From positions 372,001 to 436,000 of the forward strand of contig NZ_JAFBCB010000001.1 in the NCBI RefSeq assembly GCF_016907455.1: 64,000 nt of DNA, read 5' to 3'. Shown here in pieces: positions 31,400 through 40,449 of the stretch. Under the pieces are notes generated by a model that did no database searches, was not told where the DNA came from, and saw nothing but the letters and a program-made list of their open reading frames with translations. The position numbers and the translations under genes are program-made. Origin of the DNA: Brachybacterium muris (GTDB lineage Bacteria > Actinomycetota > Actinomycetes > Actinomycetales > Dermabacteraceae). Each line of letters opens with the position of its first letter. Position 1 is the first letter of the stretch.

Positions 31400-32878
31400 T
31401 CACAGAGGCATGCGCACGTACACCGTCTCCAGGTACTCGGCGATGCCCTCGTGCGAGCCCTCACGCCCCAGGCCCGATTCCTTCACCCCGCCGAAGGGGG
31501 CCGAGGGGTCCGACGCGACTCCGAGGTTCACCGCGATCATCCCGGCCTCGATCCGCTGCACGGTATCGGTGACCTCGCTCAGGTCCTGCCCGGCCACGTA
31601 GGCCATCAGCCCGAACTCGGTGCGGTTCGCGGCGGCGATCATCTCCTCCACGTCGTCCATCACGATGATCGGCGCCACCGGCCCGAAGATCTCCTCGGAG
31701 TTCACGCGGGCATCCAGGGGCACATCGCCCAGCACCGTCGGCTGGTAGAAGTAGCCGGGTCGGTCCAGGCGCGCACCCCCGGTGAGCACCCGCGCGCCGC
31801 GCTGGACGGCATCGTCCACCAGCTCATCCACCTTCTGGAGCGCTGCCTCGTCGATCAGCGGCCCCAGTGTGGTGGCCTGCTCGATGCCGGGGCCCACGAT
31901 CAGTTCCGTGGTGCGCTCCACCAGGGCGGCGGTGAACTCCTTCGCCACCGCGGAGTGCACGTAGAAGCGGTTCGCCGCGGTGCAGGCCTCTCCGTTGTTG
32001 CGGAACTTCGCCGGGACCGCTGCCTCCACGGCAGTGGCGATGTCGGCCGAGGGCAGCACCAGGAACGGTGCGTTGCCGCCCAGTTCCATCGAGCTGCGCA
32101 GCACGTGCTCGGCGGCCTGGCCCAGCAGGGTGCGCCCCACCCCGGTGGAGCCGGTGAACGACACCTTCCGAAGCCTCGGGTCTGCCATCAGGGTGGAGGA
32201 CAGGGTGCGCGAATCGGAGGTGACCACGCAGCTCACCACGCCGGCCGGGACCCCGGCCTCGACCAGGATCTCCATCAGCAGCAGGGAGGTCAGCGGGGTC
32301 GCGGCGGCAGGCTTCAGCACCACGGTGCAGCCGGCCGCCAGGGCCGGGCCGATCTTGCGCGTCCCCATCGACAGCGGGAAGTTCCATGGCGTGATCGCCA
32401 GCACCGGGCCGACGGGGCGGGTGGAGGTGAGCACCCCGGCCTCCGCCGCCGATGCGCTGCGGAACCTGCCGGGCAGGCGCACCGCCTCCTCACTGAACCA
32501 GCGCAGGAACTCCGCCCCGTAGGTGACCTCCCCGTAGGCCTCCGCCAGCGGCTTGCCCATCTCCAGGGTCATCAGCAGCGCCAGGTCATCGGCCCGCTGG
32601 AGGCACAGCTCATAGGCGCGGTGCAGGATGTCGGCCCGGGTGCGGGGGAGGGAGGCGGCCCAGGCGTCCTGGGCGGCGACAGCGGCGTCCAGTGCTGCGA
32701 TCCCCGCCCGAGCGGCATCGGCGTCGACCACGGAGGTGAGCACCTCACCGGTCGCGGGGTCGATCACCTCCAGGCCGGGGGTGCCGCCCGTGAAGGCGCC
32801 GCCGATGAACGAGCTGCGCGGCGCCCGCTCCAACAGGTCGGCGATGGTGCGGGAGGTGATCGTGGGCAGGTCCGCCAT
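31400..32878 (-). CDS. gabD: NAD(P)-dependent succinate-semialdehyde dehydrogenase
   Basis: 492 aa aldehyde dehydrogenase. Motifs: ITPWNFPLSM (cofactor entrance), FTGSTGVGRTLL (Rossmann loop), general base Glu in MELGGNAPF, catalytic Cys in NNGEACTAANRFYV, and EEIFGPVAPI. MGKPLAEAYGEV and SGLGREGSHEGIAEYLETVYV at the C-terminus are characteristic of the GabD/SSADH branch, which oxidises succinate semialdehyde to succinate. ATG 32878 follows GGAGG. No GABA transaminase is adjacent, so the physiological aldehyde is inferred. Divergent from ptsI. Confidence 0.88.
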   Translation of the reverse strand: MADLPTITSRTIADLLERAPRSSFIGGAFTGGTPGLEVIDPATGEVLTSVVDADAARAGIAALDAAVAAQDAWAASLPRTRADILHRAYELCLQRADDLALLMTLEMGKPLAEAYGEVTYGAEFLRWFSEEAVRLPGRFRSASAAEAGVLTSTRPVGPVLAITPWNFPLSMGTRKIGPALAAGCTVVLKPAAATPLTSLLLMEILVEAGVPAGVVSCVVTSDSRTLSSTLMADPRLRKVSFTGSTGVGRTLLGQAAEHVLRSSMELGGNAPFLVLPSADIATAVEAAVPAKFRNNGEACTAANRFYVHSAVAKEFTAALVERTTELIVGPGIEQATTLGPLIDEAALQKVDELVDDAVQRGARVLTGGARLDRPGYFYQPTVLGDVPLDARVNSEEIFGPVAPIIVMDDVEEMIAAANRTEFGLMAYVAGQDLSEVTDTVQRIEAGMIAVNLGVASDPSAPFGGVKESGLGREGSHEGIAEYLETVYVRMPL

Positions 32879-33081
32879 CGGGTGTCCTCCAAGGTGGCTC
32901 GGCTGGTGGTGTGCTCCATCCTCGCGCAGGAGGGGCCGGGCTGGCAGGCGAATCCCCGAGCGGGCCGCAGGGCAGGAGGCCCCGCCCGCCCAGGAGGCGG
33001 GCGCGTAGCATTGACCCGTGCCGCGCCGGCCACCGGTCACCCCTGCGGCGGGCGCCCCAGCAATCGAACGAAAGGCCGACG

Positions 33082-34800
33082 ATGTCCCAGTACACAGGCG
33101 TAGCAGTCAGCCCCGGCCGCGTGGTCGGGACCATCCGCACGATGGCCCCGCCGGTCGCCGAACCCCCGGCCGACGAGAAGGTCCCCGACGGTATCGACCC
33201 CACGGTCGAAGCGGAGCGCATCCCCGGCGCTGCCGCCGCCGTGCAGCAGTCCCTCACCCGCCTGGCCGAGCGCGCCAAGGGCGAGGGCCGCACCATCCTC
33301 GAGGCCACCGCGCAGATGGCCGCCGATCCGTCCCTCACCCAGACCGCCCAGGGCCTGGTGCTCACCGGCGGCAAGTCCGCTGCCCGCGCCGTGTGGGAGG
33401 CCGGTGACCAGGTCGCCAACATGCTCGAGGGGTTGGGCGGGTACATGGCCGAGCGCGCCACCGACGTGCGAGACGTGCGCGGTCGCATCGTCGCCGAGCT
33501 GCGCGGCGAGCAGGCCCCCGGCATCCCGGAGGTGGAGGAGCCCTTCATCCTCACCGCCATCGACCTGGCCCCCGCCGACACCGCCACCCTGGATCCGGAC
33601 CGCGTGCTGGCCCTGGTGACCTCCGATGGCGGCCCCCAGTCGCACACCGCGATCCTGGCCCGCCAGCTGGGCCTGCCCGCCATCGTGGCCGCCCGCGGCA
33701 TCCACGCCTTCCCCGACGGCACCGAGGTGTTCGTGGACGCGGGTCTGGGCACCATCACCGACGAGGTCACCGACGAGCACCACCGCTTCGCCCAGGCCTG
33801 GGTGGAGCTGCAGAAGAACCCCCTGACCTACGAGGGCGGGGGAGCGGTGCTCTCCGACGGCACCGAGGTGCAGCTGCTGGCCAACATCGGCAACGCCCAG
33901 GACGCCGAGAAGGCCGCCGCCGCGCACGCCGACGGGGTGGGCCTGTTCCGCACCGAGTTCCTGTTTTTGGACCGTGAGGACGAGCCGTCGGTCGAGGAGC
34001 AGACCACGGCGTACGCCGAGGTGTTCTCCCACTTCCCCGGCCAGAAGGTGGTGGTGCGCACCATCGACGCCGGTGCCGACAAGCCGCTGCCGTTCCTTAC
34101 CGACGCCGACGAGCCCAACCCGGCCCTCGGTGTGCGCGCCTACCGCACCTCCTGGGAGAAGCGCTCGGTTCTCACCAACCAGCTCGACGCGATCGCGGCG
34201 GCCGCCAAGGCCTCCGAGGCGACGGTGTGGGTGATGGCCCCGATGATCTCCACCGTGGAGGACACCGAGGACTTCGCCTCCATGTGCCGCGAGCGCGACC
34301 TGGCCCCGGCCGGGATCATGGTGGAGACCCCTTCCGCCGCGATCACCGCGGACCGCCAGCTGGCCGAGTGCGACTTCGCCTCGATCGGCACCAACGACCT
34401 CACCCAGTACACGATGGCCGCGGACCGGCAGCTGGGCTCCCTGGCCCACCTGAACAACCCGTGGCAGCCGGCGGTGCTGGCCCTGGTGCAGGCCACCTGC
34501 ACCGGTGCTCGCCGCGCCGGCGGTGATCCCGAGGCGTTCGGTGCCAAGGCCAACAAGCCCGTGGGCGTGTGCGGCGAGGCCGCCGGCGACCCGGGCCTCG
34601 CGGTGGTGCTGGTGGGCCTCGGGGTCAACAGCCTCTCGATGACCCCGCGCTCCTTGCCGACCGTGGCCAAGGTGCTCTCCACCGTCACCCTCGAGCAGGC
34701 CAAGGAGCTGGCGGCGAAAGCCGTCGCCGCCCGTACCGCCGAGGAGGGCCGCGATGCGGTGCGCGCCGGCCTGCCGATCCTCGGGGAGCTGGGTCTGTGA
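33082..34800 (+). CDS. ptsI: PTS enzyme I (phosphoenolpyruvate-protein phosphotransferase)
   Basis: 572 aa. It transfers phosphate from PEP to HPr, the first step of sugar uptake by the PTS. N-terminal swivelling domain with phospho-His188 in GGPQSHTAILARQLGLPAIV. The C-terminal PEP-binding barrel has GVGLFRTEFLFLDR, IRTIDAGADKPLPF and GTNDLTQYTMAADR, with CGEAAGD near the end (active-site Cys). ATG 33082 has a modest AAAGG site. It faces ptsH on the opposite strand rather than forming the usual ptsHI operon, sharing the terminator at 34832-34877. Confidence 0.95.
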   Translation: MSQYTGVAVSPGRVVGTIRTMAPPVAEPPADEKVPDGIDPTVEAERIPGAAAAVQQSLTRLAERAKGEGRTILEATAQMAADPSLTQTAQGLVLTGGKSAARAVWEAGDQVANMLEGLGGYMAERATDVRDVRGRIVAELRGEQAPGIPEVEEPFILTAIDLAPADTATLDPDRVLALVTSDGGPQSHTAILARQLGLPAIVAARGIHAFPDGTEVFVDAGLGTITDEVTDEHHRFAQAWVELQKNPLTYEGGGAVLSDGTEVQLLANIGNAQDAEKAAAAHADGVGLFRTEFLFLDREDEPSVEEQTTAYAEVFSHFPGQKVVVRTIDAGADKPLPFLTDADEPNPALGVRAYRTSWEKRSVLTNQLDAIAAAAKASEATVWVMAPMISTVEDTEDFASMCRERDLAPAGIMVETPSAAITADRQLAECDFASIGTNDLTQYTMAADRQLGSLAHLNNPWQPAVLALVQATCTGARRAGGDPEAFGAKANKPVGVCGEAAGDPGLAVVLVGLGVNSLSMTPRSLPTVAKVLSTVTLEQAKELAAKAVAARTAEEGRDAVRAGLPILGELGL

Positions 34801-34831
34801 GGCCCAGGCCGTGAGCTGAGGCCCGCACGAC

Positions 34832-34877
34832 GGAGCGGCCCCCGCAGCGACCATCAGGTCGCCGCGGGGGCCGCTCC
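34832..34877. terminator. Bidirectional terminator between ptsI and ptsH
   Basis: GGAGCGGCCCCCGC-a-GCGACC pairs with GGTCGC-c-GCGGGGGCCGCTCC around an ATCA loop. A nearly perfect 21-bp stem between convergent genes. Confidence 0.9.
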
Positions 34878-34933
34878 ATGCGTGAGGGTGGGGGCTCGGC
34901 AGGCCGGTGAACGGCCGCTCGTGCCCCGGAGGC

Positions 34934-35206
34934 TCACTCCTCCTTGTCGAGGTCCTTCTCCAGCAGATCACCGAGAGCGTTGACGGACTCCTCGGCGCCC
35001 TCGCCCTCGGCGCGCAGCACGACCTCGTCGCCGTGGCCGGCGCCCAGGGTCATCAGCATCAGGATGCTGGAGGCCTGCACAGCGTTGCCGCCGACCTTCT
35101 CGATGGTGACGGTGGCGGGCTGCTCGCCGGCGGCCTTCGCGAAGATGCTCGCCGGGCGGGCGTGCAGGCCGGAGGAGCTGGCGATCTTGACGGTGCGTTC
35201 TGCCAT
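34934..35206 (-). CDS. ptsH: PTS phosphocarrier protein HPr
   Basis: 90 aa. Phosphorylatable His15 lies in SSGLHARPAS, and the regulatory serine region QASSILMLMTLG contains Ser46. It relays phosphate from enzyme I to sugar-specific EIIs. ATG 35206 follows GAAAGG. A 16-bp palindrome at 35225-35240 lies in the leader, just upstream of the ribosome site, and could be an operator. The acidic C-terminus LLEKDLDKEE is slightly extended. Confidence 0.96.
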   Translation of the reverse strand: MAERTVKIASSSGLHARPASIFAKAAGEQPATVTIEKVGGNAVQASSILMLMTLGAGHGDEVVLRAEGEGAEESVNALGDLLEKDLDKEE

Positions 35207-35224
35207 GGTGCGTGCCTTTCGATG

Positions 35225-35240
35225 GTCCGTCCGGACGGAC
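35225..35240. promoter_or_regulatory. Perfect 16-bp palindrome in the ptsH leader
   Basis: GTCCGTCCGGACGGAC lies 18 bp upstream of the ptsH ATG. Its position suggests a repressor site or a hairpin. The rest of 35207-35517 contains no recognisable gene. Confidence 0.5.
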
Positions 35241-35517
35241 GGGGTGGTCGGTCGAGTGACCTGTGCTCCGTGCTCAGGGAGTCGTCGTGGGCCGGATGCC
35301 CAGGACGATAGCGGACGAGGATGGGCGGCGCAGGGGCGTCCGTGGACCCTGCACTGTCCCCCTCGTGCTAAGAGGTCGGCCTGCCGGGCCGCCACCTTCT
35401 CCCGCACTCAGACCGCGGTGTGCTGGCCACGATGGAAGGGACGAGCCGGCCCCGCGGCACGACGGCCTGACACCCCGCGCCTGGGTGAGCCGTGGGCTCG
35501 GCTCCTAGACTCCATCC

Positions 35518-36111
35518 ATGGACCCCCGTCCGGATCCGTCTCGTCCACCCTCCGCAGGCGAGCCTGCGGAGGGCGGGGCGCTGCCTGTGGAGGACCCGTC
35601 GGATCCGAGGGTGATCGGGGCCGGCTACCAGCGCCACGAGCCACGTGCGGCACGGCTGGACCGCAACTGGAACGAACTGCTGCAGGAGATCCGGGTTCTG
35701 CAGACCGGTTCCCAGATCCTCGCCGCTTTCCTCATCGTGCTGCCGTTCCAGGCCCGCTTCGACGAGCTCGATGCGGTGCAGACCGGCTGGTACCTGGGCC
35801 TGGTGGCCTTGTCACTGGTGATCGTGGGGCTTCTGCTCACCCCGGTCGCCGTCCACCGCCACCTGTTCCGGCAGCGCGTCAAGGACGAGATGGTTGCGGT
35901 CGCCAATCGCATCCTGCGGGTGGTGCTGGCGCTGGTGGGCGTCCTGTTCAGCGGGGTGGCGATCTTCATCGTCGACGTCGTGCTGAACCGGCCGGCGGCG
36001 ATCGTCGGCGGGGTCGCGATGGGTGCCCTGATGGTGGTGCTGCTGGTGGTGGTGCCCCGCCGGATCGGGCGGGGCACCCTTGAGGATGCGGACGCTCGGA
36101 CCAGGGACTGA
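35518..36111 (+). CDS. DUF6328 family membrane protein
   Basis: 197 aa. The soluble N-terminus is acidic and Pro-rich; the domain proper starts at WNELLQEIRVLQTGSQILAAFLIVLPF. Four helices follow, with VHRHLFRQRVKDEMV between helices 2 and 3, as in the actinobacterial DUF6328 family. Function unknown. TAGACT at 35506-35511 ends 6 nt before ATG 35518 and there is no Shine-Dalgarno sequence. The stop codon is inside the first of three 13-bp tandem repeats. Confidence 0.82.
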   Translation: MDPRPDPSRPPSAGEPAEGGALPVEDPSDPRVIGAGYQRHEPRAARLDRNWNELLQEIRVLQTGSQILAAFLIVLPFQARFDELDAVQTGWYLGLVALSLVIVGLLLTPVAVHRHLFRQRVKDEMVAVANRILRVVLALVGVLFSGVAIFIVDVVLNRPAAIVGGVAMGALMVVLLVVVPRRIGRGTLEDADARTRD

Positions 36112-36141
36112 GATCAGGGACTGAGATCAGGGACTGAGATC
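36103..36141 (+). repeat. Three 13-bp tandem repeats over the DUF6328 stop codon
   Basis: AGGGACTGAGATC occurs three times without mismatch. The TGA stop (36109-36111) is in unit 1 and is reproduced in each following unit. Confidence 0.95.
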
Positions 36142-36180
36142 AGCTCGCCGGTTCGGCCCGGCGGATCCGCCGGCCCGGGG

Positions 36181-36638
36181 TCAGCCCACGAACAGCGACA
36201 GCAGCAGCACCATGCCCAGGCCCACCAGGGAGTTACACAGCTGCAGCAGGCCCCAGGTCTTCAGGGTGTCCTTCACGGACAGACCGAAGTAGCCCTTGAA
36301 CAGCCAGAACGAGGCATCGTTGACGTGGGTGAGGGTGTTGGAGCCGGCAGCCGTGGCCATCACCAGCAGGGCCGGGTCCACCCCGGCCATCATCTGCCCG
36401 GAGGCCGGGTCCATCACAGCGGCGGAGATGATGCCGGCCGCCGTCATCGCCGAGACCACGCCCTGACCGGTGGCCAGGCGGATCATCACGGTGATCAGCC
36501 AGGCCATGATGTACGGGTTGGCGTCCACACCGGTCATCAGGCCGCCGATGAAGTCGCCGATCCCGGTATCGATGATGATCTCCTTCAGCGCGCCGCCCGC
36601 ACCGATGATCAGCACCACGCCGGCGATGGCCTTCACGG
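36181..36638 (-). pseudogene. gntP: gntP-type gluconate permease, 3' part (split by IS21)
   Basis: Encodes the C-terminal third of a GntP permease, from [20 protein letters not shown] to LLLSLFVG and the stop. Joining it to the 5' part at 39226-40153, minus the element and one target duplication, restores the frame exactly ([13 protein letters not shown]) to a 461-aa protein of normal family length. Several hydrophobic helices and the [11 protein letters not shown] loop typical of the family are visible. Not expressed as a functional transporter in this arrangement. Confidence 0.9.
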
Positions 36639-36757
36639 CCTCGTTGAATATTCGCCTCGCTGGGGTCCGCTGATCGAGGGTTCGGGTGCCACGTCGCTGC
36701 CGTAGCGGTGGCGTCGTTCGGGACCACCAGTGGTGTCGTTGGGGCCGCTCTGTCTAC

Positions 36758-36798
36758 GCTCCTTCCGCCGTGTGTATAGGGCACGCGGCGGAAGGAGC
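36758..36798 (+). promoter_or_regulatory. istA: Hairpin occluding the istA ribosome site
   Basis: GCTCCTTCCGCC (36758-36769) pairs perfectly with GGCGGAAGGAGC (36787-36798), which contains the istA Shine-Dalgarno AAGGAG. The stem would form in transcripts entering from outside the element and block translation. A -10-like TACGCT (36755-36760) overlaps the left arm, so an internal transcript would begin past it and leave the site free. The mirror copy is at 48971-49011. Confidence 0.6.
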
Positions 36799-36806
36799 AA
36801 TCTGGA

Positions 36807-38369
36807 ATGGTACGGAAGATCAGGGCGAAGCTGGTGCTCCAGCTGCGCGCAGAAGGTCTGTCGGGGCGAGCGATTTCGTCCTCGCAGGGCATGTCCCGCA
36901 AGTCCGTGAGGGCGGTGTTCGAGGCCGCTGACGCTGCAGGGATCGGGTGGGGCGATATCGCGGACGTCGCCGATGAGCAGGTGTATGCCCGGTTGTTCCC
37001 GGGCCGGGGCGAGCACGAGAGCGTGTTCGCACAGCCGGACTGGGAACAGGTCCATCGAGAGATGGCCAGGGTCGGCGTGACGCTGAAGCTGTTGCACGGC
37101 GAGTACTTCGACGCGACCACGGCGGCTGGGGATCCGGCGATGGGGTATGACCGGTTTTGCCGCACCTACCAGCACCACGTCATGGTCACCGGTGCCGCTT
37201 CGAGAGTCGGTCACAAGGCCGGCCAGAGCGTGGAGGTCGACTGGTCCGGCCCCACGATGGAGCTGGCCGATCCGGTCACCGGCGAGGTCTCGAAGGTGTT
37301 CTTGTTCGTTGCCTGCCTGCCTTTTTCTCGTTACGCGTTCTGCTTCCCGGCGCTGGATATGCGCCAGGAGTCCTGGCTGCGAGCGCACGTAGCGATGTTC
37401 GAGGCGCTGGGCGGGACGGTCCCGAGGATCGTTCCGGACAACCTCAAGACCGGTGTGGTGAAGCACCCCCGCGAGGGCGAGATCGTCCTGAACGATGCGT
37501 ATCGCGAGATGGCAGCGCATTACTCGGCGGCGGTGCTCCCGGGGAGGGTGCGGAAACCGAAAGACAAGGCGAGCGTGGAGAACACCGTCGCGCACGTCGC
37601 GACCTGGGTCATCGCCGGGCTGCGGGATCAGCGATTCACGTCCCTGCCCGAACTTGCAGCCGCCATCGGGCAGCGGATGGAGGCCTATAACGCGGAGCCG
37701 TTCCAGAAGCGGCCCGGATCCCGCGCCAGCGTGTTCGACGCGGAGGAGCGGCCGCTGCTGACGCCGCTGCCGGCGGTGCCCTACGAGATCTCGACATGGC
37801 ACTACGGACGACGAGTGGGCAGGAACGGGCACGTCACGTTCGCGCGGAACTTCTACTCCGCGCCGTTCGCGCACATCGGCGCGAAGGTCGATCTGCGCAT
37901 CACGGCCCGGACGCTGGAGATCTATCAGGGCAGCCAGCGACTGACCAGTCACCTGCTGCTCCCGGAGACCGCGAGCAATGAGTACCGCACCAACGACGCG
38001 GACCTACCTGCGGGCGAGCGTTTCCAGGCCTGGGACGCGCAGAGGGTGCGGGCGTGGGCAGATCGGGTCGGGCCGGCCACGGTGATCGTGATCCAGCGGA
38101 TCTTCGAGTCCGTGCCGATCGTGGAACAGGGCCTGGATCCCGCGTTGGCGGTGCTACGGCTCTCTCGCCGCTTCTCCGTAGATCGGGTCGAGGCGGCCTG
38201 CGCACTCGCGCTGACGGGACGGGTCCGTTCACCGCGCTATGCGCATCTGCACCCGATCTTGGCCACCGGGCAGGACAAGGTCGCCGCCCTGCGTCCACCC
38301 CGCGAGGAACCCGCGGAAGACGGCGGATACGTCCGTGGCGCCGACTACTACGCCGGAGGTGTCCGGTGA
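36807..38369 (+). CDS. istA: IS21 transposase IstA (copy 1)
   Basis: 520 aa. An N-terminal helix-turn-helix (LRAEGLSGRAISSSQGMSRKSV) is followed by an RNase H-like DDE core: first Asp in SVEVDWSGPTMEL, second in IVPDNLKTGV, and Glu in DKASVENTVAHV. The C-terminal Mu-B-like beta barrel follows (GRNGHVTFARNFYSAPF). It cuts and joins the element ends. ATG 36807 with AAGGAG at 36792-36797. The istB start overlaps its stop (GTGA). All catalytic residues are present, so the copy appears active. Confidence 0.96.
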   Translation: MVRKIRAKLVLQLRAEGLSGRAISSSQGMSRKSVRAVFEAADAAGIGWGDIADVADEQVYARLFPGRGEHESVFAQPDWEQVHREMARVGVTLKLLHGEYFDATTAAGDPAMGYDRFCRTYQHHVMVTGAASRVGHKAGQSVEVDWSGPTMELADPVTGEVSKVFLFVACLPFSRYAFCFPALDMRQESWLRAHVAMFEALGGTVPRIVPDNLKTGVVKHPREGEIVLNDAYREMAAHYSAAVLPGRVRKPKDKASVENTVAHVATWVIAGLRDQRFTSLPELAAAIGQRMEAYNAEPFQKRPGSRASVFDAEERPLLTPLPAVPYEISTWHYGRRVGRNGHVTFARNFYSAPFAHIGAKVDLRITARTLEIYQGSQRLTSHLLLPETASNEYRTNDADLPAGERFQAWDAQRVRAWADRVGPATVIVIQRIFESVPIVEQGLDPALAVLRLSRRFSVDRVEAACALALTGRVRSPRYAHLHPILATGQDKVAALRPPREEPAEDGGYVRGADYYAGGVR

Positions 38370-39112
38370 GCGTGATCGATAACGACACGAAGCGGAAGCT
38401 GCGCGAGATGGGCGCGACCGCGCTGCTGGACGCGATCGATGCCCAGGATGAGGCTCACGTGCTGGGGATGTCGTTCCAGGAACGGCTCCAGCTGATCGTG
38501 GACGAGGCGCATTCCATCTTCAATCATGGAAAGGTCGAGGGTCTGATCCGCCGGGCGGGGCTGCGTTATCCCGGAGCGGACCTGCGGCGGCTGGATCTGG
38601 TCGAGGAACGGGGACTGAACCGGAACGTGATCGCGCAACTGGCAACCTGCTCCTTCATCCAGCGGCAACAGAACGTGGTCTTCCAGGGCTTCACCGGCTC
38701 AGGGAAGTCCTACCTCGGCTGCGCGCTGGCGAAGCAGGCCTGCCAGCACCGGCTCCGAGCCCACTACATCCGAATGCCCGACCTCGAAGAGGCCTGGGCC
38801 CTGGCAAAGGACAAGCCGCAGGGCCAGACGAAGTTCCTGCGGAAGTACTCCACGTTCTCGCTGCTGGTGATCGACGAGTGGCTGCTGGACCATCCTGACG
38901 AGGGAATGCGTTCGATGCTGCTGGAACTGCTCGAGCGCCGCTATGACACCGGCTCGACCGTGTTCTGCACCCAGTACCCGAAGAAGGACTGGCACGCCCG
39001 GCTCGGTGGAGCAGTCCACGCCGATGCGATCATGGACCGCATCGTGCACAACACAATCTGGATCGACACCGGCGACAGGAACATGCGAGAACACACCGCA
39101 CTGCCCCAGTGA
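38366..39112 (+). CDS. istB: IS21 helper ATPase IstB (copy 1)
   Basis: 248 aa from GTG 38366, overlapping istA by 4 nt, with GGAGG upstream. AAA+ DnaC-like ATPase: Walker A GFTGSGKSYLG, Walker B SLLVIDEW, sensor region VFCTQYPKKDWH. IstB assembles on DNA and directs IstA to the target. The Walker B is IDEW rather than the more common DD/DE-x form of this family, but the key acidic pair is kept. Identical in sequence to copy 2. Confidence 0.95.
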   Translation: MSVIDNDTKRKLREMGATALLDAIDAQDEAHVLGMSFQERLQLIVDEAHSIFNHGKVEGLIRRAGLRYPGADLRRLDLVEERGLNRNVIAQLATCSFIQRQQNVVFQGFTGSGKSYLGCALAKQACQHRLRAHYIRMPDLEEAWALAKDKPQGQTKFLRKYSTFSLLVIDEWLLDHPDEGMRSMLLELLERRYDTGSTVFCTQYPKKDWHARLGGAVHADAIMDRIVHNTIWIDTGDRNMREHTALPQ

Positions 39113-39225
39113 CCCGATGCCGGCGGGAGCCAGTGGTCCCCACCGCGGCGGCTACTGGCCCCCGTCGGCACGATCGGCGGTCCCCAAGAGCAAGATTCGG
39201 TGGCTCCCACGACTACGAATACTCA

Positions 39226-40153
39226 CCTCGTCGAACTTGTCCATCACCCAGCTGAAGGGGCGGTCCTGGCGGGTTCCGAACAGGAAGAACGCGGCGATCA
39301 TGGCGATCGTGATCGCCACCGGCGAGGAGCCGATGAAGTTCACGACGTCGTAGGACCAGGTGCCCTCGGTGAGCCACACGTTGGCGACGGTGGCGGTGAT
39401 CATGATGATCGCCGGGATCAGCGGGGTCAGGATCGAGATCGCGAAGCTGGGGCGGTTCTCGGGTGCGACCACCTCGTCCTGCTTCATCATCGCGGGCTCG
39501 GCGTAGTCCAGGCTGCCCAGGAAGCGCGGCAGGACCCACCCGGTCACCGCGATCGTGGCGATAGCGATCGGGATGCCGTAGATGTAGGTCATGCCTGTGT
39601 CGGCGTTGTAGGCGTCCACCAGGGCCACCGGGCCGGGCTGCGGGACGAACAGGGAGTGAGCGGTGGTGGTGGCGGCGACCGCGGGGATCGCCAGCTTCAT
39701 GAACGGCATCTTGGCCTCGTGGGCCACCGCGATGATCAGCGGCGCCAGCACGATGAAGGCCACCTCGTAGAACATCGCCAGGCCGAACACGGTGCCGCAG
39801 ACCACGAGCGACACCTTCACCCAGCGCAGGCCCAGGCGGTCGATGAGGGTCTGGGCGATCTGGGCGGCGGCACCGGAGTCCACCATCAGCTTGCCGATCA
39901 CCGCACCGAACACCACGATGATCGCCAGCGAGCCCAGGGTGCTCCCGAAGCCGGTCATCATCGTGTCCAGCAGGGAGCCCAGGGTCAGTTCGTCACCGGG
40001 GATCCATCCGGCCAGCACCGAGACCATCTCGGCCACACCGATCAGCAGCGCCGCCAGCAACAGCGCCAGCATCGCATTGAGCTTGTACTTGATGTTGAGC
40101 ACGAGCATCAGGCCGATGCCCAGCACGATCCACAGGATGTGCAGCCACTCCAT
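39226..40153 (-). pseudogene. gntP: gntP-type gluconate permease, 5' part (split by IS21)
   Basis: Starts [19 protein letters not shown] at ATG 40153 and runs about 309 codons through nine or so helices. It includes [20 protein letters not shown] and the [17 protein letters not shown] loop diagnostic of GntP-family gluconate/H+ symporters. After MDKFDE the frame enters the element and ends out of context shortly inside it. The remaining third lies at 36181-36638. No kinase or 6-phosphogluconate gene is adjacent. Confidence 0.9.
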
Positions 40154-40449
40154 TGGTCCTCAACCTCCGCGCCGTCACAGGGCCGGATGCGGGAGCGGCG
40201 CTCAGGTCATCCGGAGGAGGGGGCGGGACAGTGCTGTGCCGCTGCTTGCCAGCTGCGAACAAGGTCACGGTGAACAGAAGAGGGAGGAAGCGGGCGCGCG
40301 GGTCGTTCGTCCCGAGGTGGCCGGCTGCTGCGGACGAGGGCAGGGGACACCGAAGGGCGGTGCCGCGATCTCGTCGCGAGCACCGCCCTTCGGTGGGGGA
40401 GAGCGTGGTCCGGGTGCGGGCGCTCAGTGGCGCTGCGCCCGGGACGGGT
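40154..40449. other. Intergenic segment without a recognised gene
   Basis: Between the gntP start and the DoxX-like stop. It contains only the hairpin at 40351-40392; the open frames here lack coding bias or homology that I can recognise. Confidence 0.5.
40351..40392 (-). terminator. Terminator after the DoxX-like gene
   Basis: CGAAGGGCGGTGC (40351-40363) pairs with GCACCGCCCTTCG (40380-40392) around a 16-nt loop with a second GCGA/TCGC pairing. It lies 58 bp downstream of the DoxX-like stop on the minus strand. Confidence 0.75.

Larger units (their letters stand above)
36645..39225 (+). mobile_element. IS21-family element, copy 1 (2,581 bp), inserted in gntP
   Basis: Ends TGAATATTCG (left) and, reading inward from the right, TGAGTATTCG; that is 9 of 10 matching terminal inverted repeats with TG...CA tips. 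Flanked by a perfect 6-bp target duplication CCTCGT (36639-36644 and 39226-39231). It contains istA and istB overlapping by 4 nt. A second copy of identical length lies at 46544-49124 in the opposite orientation. Confidence 0.96.

Noticed and set aside
35263-35508. Small ORF between ptsH and the DUF6328 gene
   Set aside because: Arg/Pro/Gly-rich without coding signature, lies in the ptsH promoter region; treated as noncoding.
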